Shown here: positions 1-7,026 of the stretch, piece by piece
Layout: each line of letters begins with the position of its first letter
Numbering within the stretch: the stretch's first letter is position 1
Virus record (IMG/VR): IMGVR_UViG_3300042542_002163
Location: 1-20,568 of that record
Origin: a virus
DNA length: 20,568 nucleotides
Direction: 5' to 3' (one strand)
Translations under genes and position numbers: made by a program
The notes under the pieces: generated by a model
The model's input: the letters and a program-made list of their open reading frames with translations, nothing else
What the model was told of the DNA's origin: nothing
Database searches by the model: none

Positions 1-1
1 A

Positions 2-199
2 ACCTATGTAGCTCATGTGGAAAAAGAAAGAGTTGCTATGTTTGAAGAATTAAAGAAGACTAAGGCTTACTTAACTGCTACAATACAACAAAGGAATTCA
101 GCAGAAATTAAGTATCAAAATTTATTAGAGCAAACTAATCAACCTACAATCCCTATTACTGATGCAGTTGTTATTAACACAAAATTAGATAGTATATGA
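2..199 (+). CDS. Partial 3' end of an unrecognised helical protein
   Basis: The frame is open from the window edge (position 2) to the TGA at 197-199, so the true start lies upstream. The first possible start inside the window is a GTG at 17, but the codons before it are also open, so I read this as a 5'-truncated gene. The visible 65 residues are rich in Lys, Glu and Gln in a heptad-like pattern (residues EKERVAMFEELKKTK, then EIKYQNLLEQ), which suggests a helix or coiled coil, followed by a Pro/Ile/Val-rich tail. I do not recognise a family. The stop overlaps the next start as ATGA (196-199), so the two are translationally coupled and belong to one operon, which points to a morphogenesis role. 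Confidence 0.6.
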   Translation, partial: TYVAHVEKERVAMFEELKKTKAYLTATIQQRNSAEIKYQNLLEQTNQPTIPITDAVVINTKLDSI

Positions 200-840
200 A
201 ACAAGAAATAAAAATAGAAGTACCTACTAAATGGAGTGCAGTAACTCTAAGACAGTATTTAGCTTTAAGAAAAGATTTGGACACATACGTTGGAGAAGAA
301 GAAGCTATAACGGCTTGTTTGTTTCATCACCTATGCGATTTTCCATTAGAGTATATACAGCAATTGAATATAGATACATACATTGCTATTAGACAAGATT
401 TAATTAACTTCTTTAACAATATAGATTTACCCCTACAAAAGTTTATCCAAATAAATGGAGTAGAGTATGGGTTTGAGCCTGATTTAAGTAGAATGGCTTA
501 TGGTGCTTATGTAGATATATCAAAGTACGAAACGTTTGAGATAAATGAGAAGTGGGCTGAGATAATGAGCATTCTTTATAGACCCCTAATTAAAACAACA
601 GGCAAACTATATGATATTAAAGCATACGATGGTACAATAGATGGTGATAAGTTTATGGATGTCAGTATGGATATCCACTTTGGCACACTTTTTTTTTTGA
701 AAACTTTATTAAAGGACTTACTGAAAGATACCCAGAAGTCTTTGACGGGATTGACGGGTCTACCTCAGAACATCAAATCCGTTTTGGAAAGAAATGGAAA
801 TCTTATTCAAGCCTTGTCCAACTCGCACAAAACGATATAA
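196..840 (+). CDS. Putative tail assembly chaperone, short (0-frame) product
   Basis: This 214-residue product starts at the ATG that overlaps the previous stop. The N-terminal part (motifs PTKWSAVTLRQYLALRKDL near residues 10-28 and EPDLSRMAYGAYVDISKY near 94-111) matches, from memory, a family in Bacteroidota-type phages that sits among tail genes. I infer a tail assembly chaperone, the analogue of lambda gpG, which helps load the tape measure during tail building. Codons 165-168 read across a run of ten T (689-698). After it the 0 frame continues for 46 residues to the TAA at 838-840, while the -1 frame stays open to 959 with convincing protein sequence. The function is inferred from family memory and from this G/GT-like arrangement. 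The gene lies far from the tape measure (18516 onward), which is unusual for a chaperone. Confidence 0.6.
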   Translation: MKQEIKIEVPTKWSAVTLRQYLALRKDLDTYVGEEEAITACLFHHLCDFPLEYIQQLNIDTYIAIRQDLINFFNNIDLPLQKFIQINGVEYGFEPDLSRMAYGAYVDISKYETFEINEKWAEIMSILYRPLIKTTGKLYDIKAYDGTIDGDKFMDVSMDIHFGTLFFLKTLLKDLLKDTQKSLTGLTGLPQNIKSVLERNGNLIQALSNSHKTI

Positions 841-959
841 CACGCTTTGATGAAATAACCAAAGAACCATTGGAAAAATGCTTATTGATGTTAGCATATC
901 AGGCTGATGTAGCATTCTTGGAAGAACTTATGTATAAGGAAGCTGTGAAGAAAGGTTAA
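196..959 (+). CDS. Putative tail chaperone, -1 frameshifted long product (254 aa)
   Basis: A -1 shift on the heptamer T TTT TTG (693-699) moves the ribosome to GAA at 699-701 and gives 86 further residues ending at TAA 957-959. The total is 254 residues. The -1 frame is open from 651 (after TAA 648-650) to 959. Its first ATG is at 888, near its end, so it could not make this domain by its own initiation. The extension reads as real protein, with stretches such as RFGKKWKSYSSLVQLAQ, DITRFDEITKEPLEKCLL and YQADVAFLEELMYKEA, and a motif order I recall from partners of this chaperone family. The heptamer fits the X XXY YYZ rule used by lambda G/GT-type frameshifts. I saw no obvious stimulatory hairpin or upstream SD. 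The alternative is an indel error in the T10 run, which would make this one uninterrupted gene. Confidence 0.6.
689..699 (+). promoter_or_regulatory. Candidate -1 programmed frameshift slippery site
   Basis: Ten T followed by G, read in the 0 frame as CTT TTT TTT TTG AAA. The last heptamer, T TTT TTG, allows both tRNAs to re-pair as TTT TTT in the -1 frame. It joins two overlapping frames that both look coding (see the two products starting at 196). Confidence 0.55.
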
Positions 960-982
960 GTTCATAACTTTTATTCCTTTAG

Positions 983-990
983 TTGTTAAA
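983..990 (+). promoter_or_regulatory. Recurrent intergenic motif TTGTTAAA (copy 1)
   Basis: The octamer lies 15 bases before the ATG at 1006, in the gap 960-1005. It is one of four such copies in intergenic gaps. Confidence 0.3.
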
Positions 991-1005
991 TCTAAAAGAA
1001 ATCAG

Positions 1006-1194
1006 ATGAAGCTTAAAACTGTTGCTACTCCTAAACCAAAACCACAGCCAACTCCATCGTTCAGTTCACCACGACAAGGTAACAGAATGGGATGTTTGTG
1101 TAGGAATAAGAACACTTATTCTACAAAATGTTGTGATAAGAGTATAGGAGCACAGGGAATAGGCTTGATTTATCCACCAGCAAAAGCACAATAA
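1006..1194 (+). CDS. Small Cys-motif protein A (CxC-x9-CC)
   Basis: A 62-residue basic protein. The N-terminal 25 residues are Pro/Lys/Ser-rich and probably disordered. The core reads MGCLCRNKNTYSTKCCDKS, with Cys at 30, 32, 42 and 43, followed by a short GAQGIG segment. The next gene carries the same motif with identical spacing, so the two are paralogues. I recall small proteins with this CLC...TYS..CC...Q.IG signature beside tail genes in Bacteroidota phages, but I know of no function. The four Cys could bind a metal or form disulfides. There is no signal peptide or membrane segment. The stop overlaps the next start (TAATG, 1192-1196), so they are translationally coupled. The preceding gap (960-1005) carries a TTGTTAAA motif at 983-990. 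Confidence 0.7.
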   Translation: MKLKTVATPKPKPQPTPSFSSPRQGNRMGCLCRNKNTYSTKCCDKSIGAQGIGLIYPPAKAQ

Positions 1195-1442
1195 TGCCAA
1201 CACCAGCTCGTAATCAGAATCAAAGAAAGAATAGTGGTATTTATTTAGGAGCTACTAGAGGTAGAGCAATCCCACATAATAAGCGTAGAGCTTGTTTGTG
1301 TAAAGATTCCGAAACTTACTCTATGGACTGTTGTAATGGTGCTCTTGTTGGACAATCCATAGGAGCTACTCAATCAGCAGCTGTACAAAGAGGAGCGTTT
1401 AGTAGTGGATTCTCATCAGGATTTGACATCGGAAATATATAA
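1194..1442 (+). CDS. Small Cys-motif protein B (CxC-x9-CC)
   Basis: An 82-residue basic protein and paralogue of the preceding gene. The core RRACLCKDSETYSMDCCNG has Cys at 34, 36, 46 and 47, the same CxC-x9-CC spacing, and is again followed by a Q-x-IG segment (GQSIGA). The N-terminus is Arg/Asn/Gln-rich. The C-terminus is longer than in copy A and ends in a Ser/Gly/Phe-rich tail (FSSGFSSGFDIGNI). The ATG shares one base with the upstream stop. It sits directly before the large fibre gene, so a role in virion assembly or as a minor structural protein is plausible, but this is inference from position only. Confidence 0.7.
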   Translation: MPTPARNQNQRKNSGIYLGATRGRAIPHNKRRACLCKDSETYSMDCCNGALVGQSIGATQSAAVQRGAFSSGFSSGFDIGNI

Positions 1443-1458
1443 TAAAAAAGATAGAATA

Positions 1459-4400
1459 ATGTCTCAATTAAATAAAACACAGCTAGAAGCAGAAAATCAA
1501 AGTAGTTTCCCTAATAACAATACGGGATTTATTACTCCATTAAAATTAAGAGAATTCAATACTGATATGATTGATTCTTTTGTTGATGAAATTGAGTATA
1601 ATATAAACTCAGCATCAGTTAGTTCATCAATCTCAATGTTAGAAGCACAGGTAGATGGACTAGTATTATCTGGTAGTGGTGTTGTAATATTAGATGAAGG
1701 TATATCGCAAGGTTCAGCTACATCATTAAACTTTGTTGGACCTACTATTGCAGTAAGTGTGACTGGTTCAGTAGCTAACATATATGCAAATACATCTGGA
1801 TTAGCAACAACTGGTTCTAACGTATTCTCAGGCTCACAATATATTACGGGTAGTAGTGGAATTACAGGTTCTTTTTCTATTCAAGGTGATTTAATTATAA
1901 ACGGAACATCTTATAACGCAGCCACAAGCGGAACATCAGGAACTTCTGGAACTGGTGGCACATCAGGTACTTCAGGTACAAATGGTTCGCAAGGTGTAAG
2001 TGGAACAGCAGGTTCATCAGGAACTTCTGGAACAAGCGGAACATCAGGAATAAATGGAACTTCTGGTAGTGGAGGTAGCTCAGGTACTTCAGGCACATCT
2101 GGTACAAGCGGTACAAATGGTACGGCAGGTAGTGGTGGTTCATCAGGAACTTCTGGAACTAATGGAACGGCTGGTAGTGGAGGTTCTTCAGGTACCTCAG
2201 GTACAAGTGGAACTAACGGAACTGCAGGTAGTGGTGGTAGCTCAGGCACAAGCGGAACAAGCGGTACAAGTGGCACATCAGGTACAAACGGAACAGCAGG
2301 TAGTGGTGGCTCAAGCGGCACATCTGGTACAAGCGGTACGAATGGTACGGCTGGCAGTGGAGGCTCTTCAGGCACATCAGGAACTTCAGGAAGTAGTGGC
2401 ACAAGCGGTACAAGTGGGACTAGTGGCACATCTGGTACTTCTGGTTTAGGATTAAATTGGCAAGGAGTTTGGAATAGTGGAACAACATACGCAATTAATG
2501 ATATAGTAGAATACAATGGTTCATCATATATTGCAATAAATGTTAGCTTAAATGAGAATCCAGCTACACAAATTCTTTATTGGAATTTATTAGCACAAAA
2601 AGGAACGGATGGTACTTCAGGTACGTCTGGTACATCAGGCACATCGGGAACATCTGGGACTAGTGGAACAAGCGGTAGTAGTGGAAGTTCAGGAACTTCT
2701 GGTGTGAGTGGAAGTGATGGCACAAGCGGCACATCGGGTTCGTCTGGAACAAGTGGTACATCGGGTTCGTCTGGAATAAGCGGAAGTGATGGTACATCAG
2801 GAACATCGGGTACAAGCGGTACAAGTGGGACTAGTGGAGAAAGTGGTAGCAGTGGTTCAAGTGGTACATCAGGCTCATCAGGAACATCAGGAACCTCAGG
2901 TTCATCTGGAATAAGTGGAAGTGATGGTACATCAGGGACTAGTGGCACATCTGGGACTAGTGGAGTAAGTGGAAGTTCAGGTTCGTCTGGAACTTCAGGT
3001 ACGAGTGGTACTAGCGGTATATCTGGTTCAAGTGGTACATCCGGAGCAACAACAATATTAACAATAGCTGATGAAGGTACAGCGCAAGGTTCAGCAACAT
3101 TCTTAAACTTTAGTGGAAGTGGTGTTACTGCAACTGTAAGTGCTGGTACAGCATCAATCATAATAAGTGGTGGAGGTAGTGGAGTAGGATTTCCTTTCAC
3201 AGGCTCTGCACAAATAACAGGCTCTTTAGGAGTAACTGGTTCAGCTAAATTTAATGGTACAGCTGATTTCACTGGTGGTGATTTCAAAGTTACTGACCAA
3301 AATAGAAATGGTGAATTTGATGTAGATTACTTTAAGGTAAAGACACAAAAAGGTTCACAATTTACTGGAAGCTTAAGTGTATCTGGTTCAATAACAATTA
3401 CAACAGGTTCATTTAGTGGAAGTGTTATTTCTAACGTATTTGATACATACACAAATGTACCACCTGTTACAAATGTAATCACATTAACATCTGCTTCATA
3501 CGCAACTTTAGTAGCAAGTGCACAAACTGACCCTAATACAATGTATATCATTAGTGGTAGTAACTTAACTGCTGGTTCATCAGGAACATCTGGAACAAGT
3601 GGAACTTCAGGAACATCTGGAGTGAGTGGTGCAGCTGGTAGTAGTGGTACATCAGGTGTTAGTGGTACATCTGGCACAAGTGGTACATCAGGAACATCAG
3701 GAACTTCTGGAATAAATGGTGTAGCTGGTAGTAGTGGTACAAGTGGACTTACACCATCATTAGGATTCGCTTCTGGTTCAACAAATATTGGAACAGCAAG
3801 TTATCTACAATTTAGTGGAAGTTCCGTACAAGCTCTTACAATTACGAATAACACTGCATCTATCACATTAGCTGGTGGAAGTGGAACTGGTGTAGGATTC
3901 CCTTTTAGTGGAAGTGCACAAATAACAGGTTCTTTAGGAGTAACTGGAAGCTTGACAGTATTGAGTGGCTCATTTAGTTCATCAGTAGTTACCAATTTAG
4001 GTGACATATATACTGATGTACCGCCAGCAACTAAGATAGTAACATTAACATCAGCATCATACGCTGCATTAGGAACTAAAGACCCTAATACATTATATAT
4101 CTTAAGTGGTAGTAATGTTAATGGAGCAAATGGTACATCAGGTACTTCAGGAACAAGCGGAACATCAGGTGTGACAAGTACGATAGCAGTAACTGCATCA
4201 TTTGTAGCAGAAGAAGGTACAACATTAGGAGCATTTGGTTTAATGAACTTTATTGGTTCAGGTGTAACAGCAACATTGAGTGGAACAACTGCATCTATCA
4301 CAATAACAGGTGGTGGAGGAGCTGGTTTCCCATTCTCTGGTTCAGCAGTAATAACTGGTTCAGCTTTTGGAAATGTGGTATCTGCATCAATTGCATCAAA

Positions 4401-4674
4401 TACTGCATCAATTGATTTTACAGCAGGTAACTTCTATACATCTTTAGTAACTGGAAACACATTCTTTAATGTAACTGGAGTAGGGCCCGGTCAAACAGCA
4501 AACTTATTATTAACAACAGTAGGTTTATCAACTGCATCATTTAGTTCAAATGTTAAGCAAGTGAGTGGAAGTAGATATGTACCATCATCTGGTAGTAATA
4601 ATACTGACCTATTATCATTTGCAGCATTTAATTCAGCATCAATTTTTGTAGTAGCATCTAAAAAATTCATTTAA
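1459..4674 (+). CDS. Giant collagen-like tail fibre with embedded CBM-like domain
   Basis: This 1071-residue fibre uses ATG 1459. An in-frame GTG at 1405 would overlap the upstream gene, and MSQLNKTQLEAEN is a typical fibre N-terminus in such phages. Layout: head domain (residues 1-157); collagen-like block 1 (158-329, Gly every third residue, mostly G-T-S, G-S-S and G-T-N); a compact insert (330-381) with the W-x6-Y-x4-IVEYNG-x-SY pattern of family 5/12-like carbohydrate-binding modules; block 2 (382-529); beta-rich modules; block 3 (706-763); more beta modules; block 4 (889-904); C-terminal domain (905-1071). The triplet repeats imply a trimeric rod. The CBM-like and C-terminal parts probably contact the host surface polysaccharide. 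There is almost no proline, so triple-helix stability without hydroxyproline is uncertain. The repetitive DNA may be mis-assembled. Confidence 0.85.
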   Translation: MSQLNKTQLEAENQSSFPNNNTGFITPLKLREFNTDMIDSFVDEIEYNINSASVSSSISMLEAQVDGLVLSGSGVVILDEGISQGSATSLNFVGPTIAVSVTGSVANIYANTSGLATTGSNVFSGSQYITGSSGITGSFSIQGDLIINGTSYNAATSGTSGTSGTGGTSGTSGTNGSQGVSGTAGSSGTSGTSGTSGINGTSGSGGSSGTSGTSGTSGTNGTAGSGGSSGTSGTNGTAGSGGSSGTSGTSGTNGTAGSGGSSGTSGTSGTSGTSGTNGTAGSGGSSGTSGTSGTNGTAGSGGSSGTSGTSGSSGTSGTSGTSGTSGTSGLGLNWQGVWNSGTTYAINDIVEYNGSSYIAINVSLNENPATQILYWNLLAQKGTDGTSGTSGTSGTSGTSGTSGTSGSSGSSGTSGVSGSDGTSGTSGSSGTSGTSGSSGISGSDGTSGTSGTSGTSGTSGESGSSGSSGTSGSSGTSGTSGSSGISGSDGTSGTSGTSGTSGVSGSSGSSGTSGTSGTSGISGSSGTSGATTILTIADEGTAQGSATFLNFSGSGVTATVSAGTASIIISGGGSGVGFPFTGSAQITGSLGVTGSAKFNGTADFTGGDFKVTDQNRNGEFDVDYFKVKTQKGSQFTGSLSVSGSITITTGSFSGSVISNVFDTYTNVPPVTNVITLTSASYATLVASAQTDPNTMYIISGSNLTAGSSGTSGTSGTSGTSGVSGAAGSSGTSGVSGTSGTSGTSGTSGTSGINGVAGSSGTSGLTPSLGFASGSTNIGTASYLQFSGSSVQALTITNNTASITLAGGSGTGVGFPFSGSAQITGSLGVTGSLTVLSGSFSSSVVTNLGDIYTDVPPATKIVTLTSASYAALGTKDPNTLYILSGSNVNGANGTSGTSGTSGTSGVTSTIAVTASFVAEEGTTLGAFGLMNFIGSGVTATLSGTTASITITGGGGAGFPFSGSAVITGSAFGNVVSASIASNTASIDFTAGNFYTSLVTGNTFFNVTGVGPGQTANLLLTTVGLSTASFSSNVKQVSGSRYVPSSGSNNTDLLSFAAFNSASIFVVASKKFI
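1930..2445 (+). repeat. Collagen-like triplet repeat block 1
   Basis: Fifty-seven Gly-x-y triplets keep perfect phase. A longer unit, GTNGTAGSGGSSG, occurs five times, separated by one to four GTS triplets. Codons vary synonymously from copy to copy. Confidence 0.9.
2602..3045 (+). repeat. Collagen-like triplet repeat block 2
   Basis: Forty-nine Gly-x-y triplets in perfect phase. It contains the higher-order units GSSGISGSDGTSGTSG (twice) and GVSGSDGTSG (once). Confidence 0.9.
3574..3747 (+). repeat. Collagen-like triplet repeat block 3
   Basis: Nineteen Gly-x-y triplets, with interrupting GVSGAAG and GINGVAG units, lying between two beta-rich modules of the fibre. Confidence 0.85.
4123..4170 (+). 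repeat. Collagen-like triplet repeat block 4 (short)
   Basis: Five Gly-x-y triplets (GANGTSGTSGTSGTSG) link the last two beta-rich modules of the fibre. Confidence 0.8.
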
Positions 4675-4675
4675 T

Positions 4676-5383
4676 ATGGCAATATTTACACCAACAACAA
4701 CTTTAGCAAATCAATTAATACCATTTGATGGATTAGTAGCTTGGTATGATGCTACTAATAGAGATTCATACCCTGGCACTGGAACTATTTGGTATGATTT
4801 GAGTGATAAAAGAGGTATAGCTACATTAGTTAATAGCCCTACATTTAATTTAGGTACTGGATTATTTACATTTAATGGTAGTAATCAAAGAGCTGATTTA
4901 ACGCAATTCTTAGATAGTGGACAACCAACCTATTCTTATTATGTTGTAGCTAGTGCAGGAAATGGTGGTACAACAATGGTATTTGGACAAGCAACTGAAT
5001 CTAATAATAGAAGGGGTTTAATAATTCGCTTAGGTGGATATTTTGGTTTTAACGGATATAATAATGATATTAATCAGCCTGCAGGAATGAATGTGGCAGA
5101 TAATGTATTAACATCAGTTGCATTTAGTTTAAATACAAAAGCTGCAACACAATCTCAAGCTTTTAGATTTTTTAGAAATGGTGCATTTGTAACAACAACT
5201 GGAACTGGTGGTGGAGCAACTAATTTAAATCTTGGTACTACTGCTAAAATAGCAGCAAATGGTGGTAATGGAGAATTATTTAATGGTAGTATAGGTGTAT
5301 GTATGGCTTGGAATAGAGCACTAACTGATGAAGAGCAAGCTAGAGTAAATCAGTATTACAGAAACAAATATACATTAGTATAA
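4676..5383 (+). CDS. LamG/concanavalin-like lectin domain protein, copy 1
   Basis: A 235-residue protein starting one base after the fibre stop (TAATATG). Almost the whole protein is one jelly-roll domain of the concanavalin A-like/LamG type. It opens with FDGLVAWYDATNRDSYPGTG (about residues 17-36), has the typical FNGSNQRADLTQF strand pair, and ends with IGVCMAWNRALTDEEQARVNQYYRNKY (about 206-232), the usual closing strand and helix of phage LamG proteins. I see no catalytic signature, so binding of a host glycan rather than cleavage is the likely job. It is clearly paralogous to the next gene, with shared exact nucleotide stretches, but lacks that gene's 45-residue N-terminal extension. 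It probably sits at the fibre tip or as a separate receptor-binding protein. Confidence 0.8.
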   Translation: MAIFTPTTTLANQLIPFDGLVAWYDATNRDSYPGTGTIWYDLSDKRGIATLVNSPTFNLGTGLFTFNGSNQRADLTQFLDSGQPTYSYYVVASAGNGGTTMVFGQATESNNRRGLIIRLGGYFGFNGYNNDINQPAGMNVADNVLTSVAFSLNTKAATQSQAFRFFRNGAFVTTTGTGGGATNLNLGTTAKIAANGGNGELFNGSIGVCMAWNRALTDEEQARVNQYYRNKYTLV

Positions 5384-5394
5384 AATAAATTAAT

Positions 5395-6180
5395 ATGGGA
5401 GTAGAACAATATCAAGAAGCAGTGTTCTTAGGTTCACATCAAATTGGACAATCTTTCTTAGGAGACCAAAGAGCAGTATTTAATCAACATCCATTTGATA
5501 CAGGTTCAGCTTCACCAATTCCAACAAACGGATTAGTAGCTTGGTATGATGCTAGCAATGCTTCATCATACCCTGGCACAGGTACAACTTGGACAGATAT
5601 AAGTCCATCTACTGGTTCAGGAACAATAGTAGGTTCACCATCATTTAATAGTACAACAAAATTATTTACATTCGCAGGTTCTCAAAGAGTTGATTTAACA
5701 CAAATATTTGCAGAAGGTCAACCAACATATACATACTATGTTGTAGCTAGTGCAGGAAATAATGGTACAACACAATTATTTGGACAAGCAACTGAAGCTG
5801 TTAATAGAAGAGCTTTAATTATACGTTTTAGTGGATATTTTGGTTTTAATGGTTATGATAATGATAATAATTCTCCAGCTGGAATGGCAGTTTCTACTAA
5901 TACATTAAAAGGAATAGCTTTAACTATGGATAATGATGCAGCTGACCAAAGTAAAGCTGTTAGATTTTTTCTAAATGGAACTCTTATAACCGAAGGAACT
6001 ACATTTAATGGCCCTACTAATTTAAATATGGGAGCTAATGCTAAGATAGGAGCTAATGGTGGAAATGGTGAAAACTTTGTTGGAGATATAGGAGTATGTA
6101 TAGCATATAATAGAGTAATATCAAATGCTGAGATGACTCAAATAAATGATTACTACGCTACAAAATATACATTAGTTTAA
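5395..6180 (+). CDS. LamG/concanavalin-like lectin domain protein, copy 2
   Basis: A 261-residue protein. Residues 46-261 form a LamG jelly roll closely matching the previous gene (GLVAWYDA at 46-53, SYPGTGT, TYYVVASAGN, GYFGFNGY, NGGNGE, IGVCIAYNR). The first 45 residues are extra and contain VFLGSHQIGQSFLGDQR (residues 10-26), which aligns without gaps to the N-terminus of the following gene. I infer that this short segment is a virion docking element and that the lectin domain is exchangeable cargo. The two LamG genes share identical 23-24 nt stretches (for example 4940-4963 and 5737-5760), so they arose by fairly recent tandem duplication. The likely role is glycan recognition on the host surface. 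Confidence 0.8.
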   Translation: MGVEQYQEAVFLGSHQIGQSFLGDQRAVFNQHPFDTGSASPIPTNGLVAWYDASNASSYPGTGTTWTDISPSTGSGTIVGSPSFNSTTKLFTFAGSQRVDLTQIFAEGQPTYTYYVVASAGNNGTTQLFGQATEAVNRRALIIRFSGYFGFNGYDNDNNSPAGMAVSTNTLKGIALTMDNDAADQSKAVRFFLNGTLITEGTTFNGPTNLNMGANAKIGANGGNGENFVGDIGVCIAYNRVISNAEMTQINDYYATKYTLV

Positions 6181-6190
6181 AATAAATAAT

Positions 6191-6979
6191 ATGCAAACAG
6201 TCTATGTAGGTAATACTTTAATTAATGATGTGATGTTAGGCTCACAAAGAATGGATGATGCTTTACAAGCAACAATGTTACCAATTGATATTTTAATAGT
6301 TGCAAGTGGTGGTGGAGGCGGCTCAGCTGGTGGTGGTAATAATAATGGTTCTGGTGGAGGTGCAGGAGCTGGTAGATATCTTTCGGCTAGTTTTAGTTTA
6401 GTACAATCAGGAACAACATATTCATTTACAATTGGAAATCCTGGTACAGGTGGTAATAATGGTGGTAATGCAACAGCTTTTGGTGTAACATGTACCGGAG
6501 GTGGTTCTGGTGGAGGTACTGCAAGTGGTGGTAATTCTGGCGGTAGTGGAGGTGGTGCGTCTGTAGCAGTTCCATCTAGTGCTGGTAATGCTACTAATGC
6601 AACTGGAAATTATGGAATAGGATATGGTGCAGCTGGTGGTACTAATGCTGGATTTCCATCCACATTCGTTGGTAGTAATGGTGGTGGCGCTGGTGGAACA
6701 GTTGCTGGTTCACCAACACCAAAAAGTTGGTTAGATGGGATAAATTATGCTGAAGGAGGATATGCTGGAAGACAATCTCACACACAAAGTACATTATATG
6801 GAAGTGGTGGAGATGGTGCAGATGTTGATTTAGGTACAACAACTGGTAAAACAGGTGTTAAAGGTATTATTAAATTAAGATATGCTGGTTCTGGCTCACA
6901 AGCAACAGGTGGAGAAATTTCTTTCAGTAGTGGATATACATACCATACATTTACAGCATCAGGTAACTTTACTTATTAA
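6191..6979 (+). CDS. Glycine-rich adhesin/tail protein with N-terminal docking motif
   Basis: A 262-residue protein. Residues 4-20 (VYVGNTLINDVMLGSQR) match the docking-like motif of the upstream lectin. The rest is a glycine-rich domain with runs such as GGGGGSAGGGNNNGSGGGAG and repeated GGGSGGG/GGNSGGSGGG, and it closes with a beta segment (GVKGIIKLRYAGSGS, then YHTFTASGNFTY). This matches, from memory, the phage glycine-rich tail-fibre domain in which polyglycine strands pack into a compact adhesin. The C-terminal GxxxhxYxGxGS...YxF pattern recurs in the 7325-9031 gene. I infer a receptor-binding role. The low-complexity glycine tracts make distant homology searches unreliable. Confidence 0.7.
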   Translation: MQTVYVGNTLINDVMLGSQRMDDALQATMLPIDILIVASGGGGGSAGGGNNNGSGGGAGAGRYLSASFSLVQSGTTYSFTIGNPGTGGNNGGNATAFGVTCTGGGSGGGTASGGNSGGSGGGASVAVPSSAGNATNATGNYGIGYGAAGGTNAGFPSTFVGSNGGGAGGTVAGSPTPKSWLDGINYAEGGYAGRQSHTQSTLYGSGGDGADVDLGTTTGKTGVKGIIKLRYAGSGSQATGGEISFSSGYTYHTFTASGNFTY

Positions 6980-7000
6980 TCAATAAAATTGTTATTCTAA

Positions 7001-7008
7001 TTGTTAAA
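7001..7008 (+). promoter_or_regulatory. Recurrent intergenic motif TTGTTAAA (copy 2)
   Basis: TTGTTAAA lies 18 bases before the ATG at 7027. A second TTGTTA at 6989-6994 forms a direct repeat in the same gap. The same octamer occurs in three other intergenic gaps. A promoter or leader role is a guess. Confidence 0.3.
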
Positions 7009-7026
7009 CTATAAAATAAACAAAAT

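Noticed and set aside
1405-1458. GTG 1405 as the fibre start
   Set aside because: It overlaps the C-terminal codons of the preceding Cys-motif gene, while ATG 1459 gives a typical fibre N-terminus after an A-rich leader.
2054-2449. A second + strand frame inside the collagen block
   Set aside because: It is the shifted reading of the triplet repeat (Val/Gln/Ala repeats), with no independent signal.
1930-3045. Short tandem repeats resembling a CRISPR or satellite array
   Set aside because: The periodicity is 9 bases in frame with the fibre gene, codes for Gly-x-y triplets and has no spacers, so it is a coding repeat.
1911-3287. Long minus-strand frames rich in Val, Pro and Leu opposite the fibre
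   Set aside because: They are antisense readings of the GTS repeats (proline/valine repeats mirror ACC/GGT-type codons) and overlap the clear + strand gene.
4676-6180. Diversity-generating retroelement variable repeat in the lectin pair
   Set aside because: The copies differ throughout, not mainly at adenine-derived codons, and no reverse transcriptase or template repeat is in the window.
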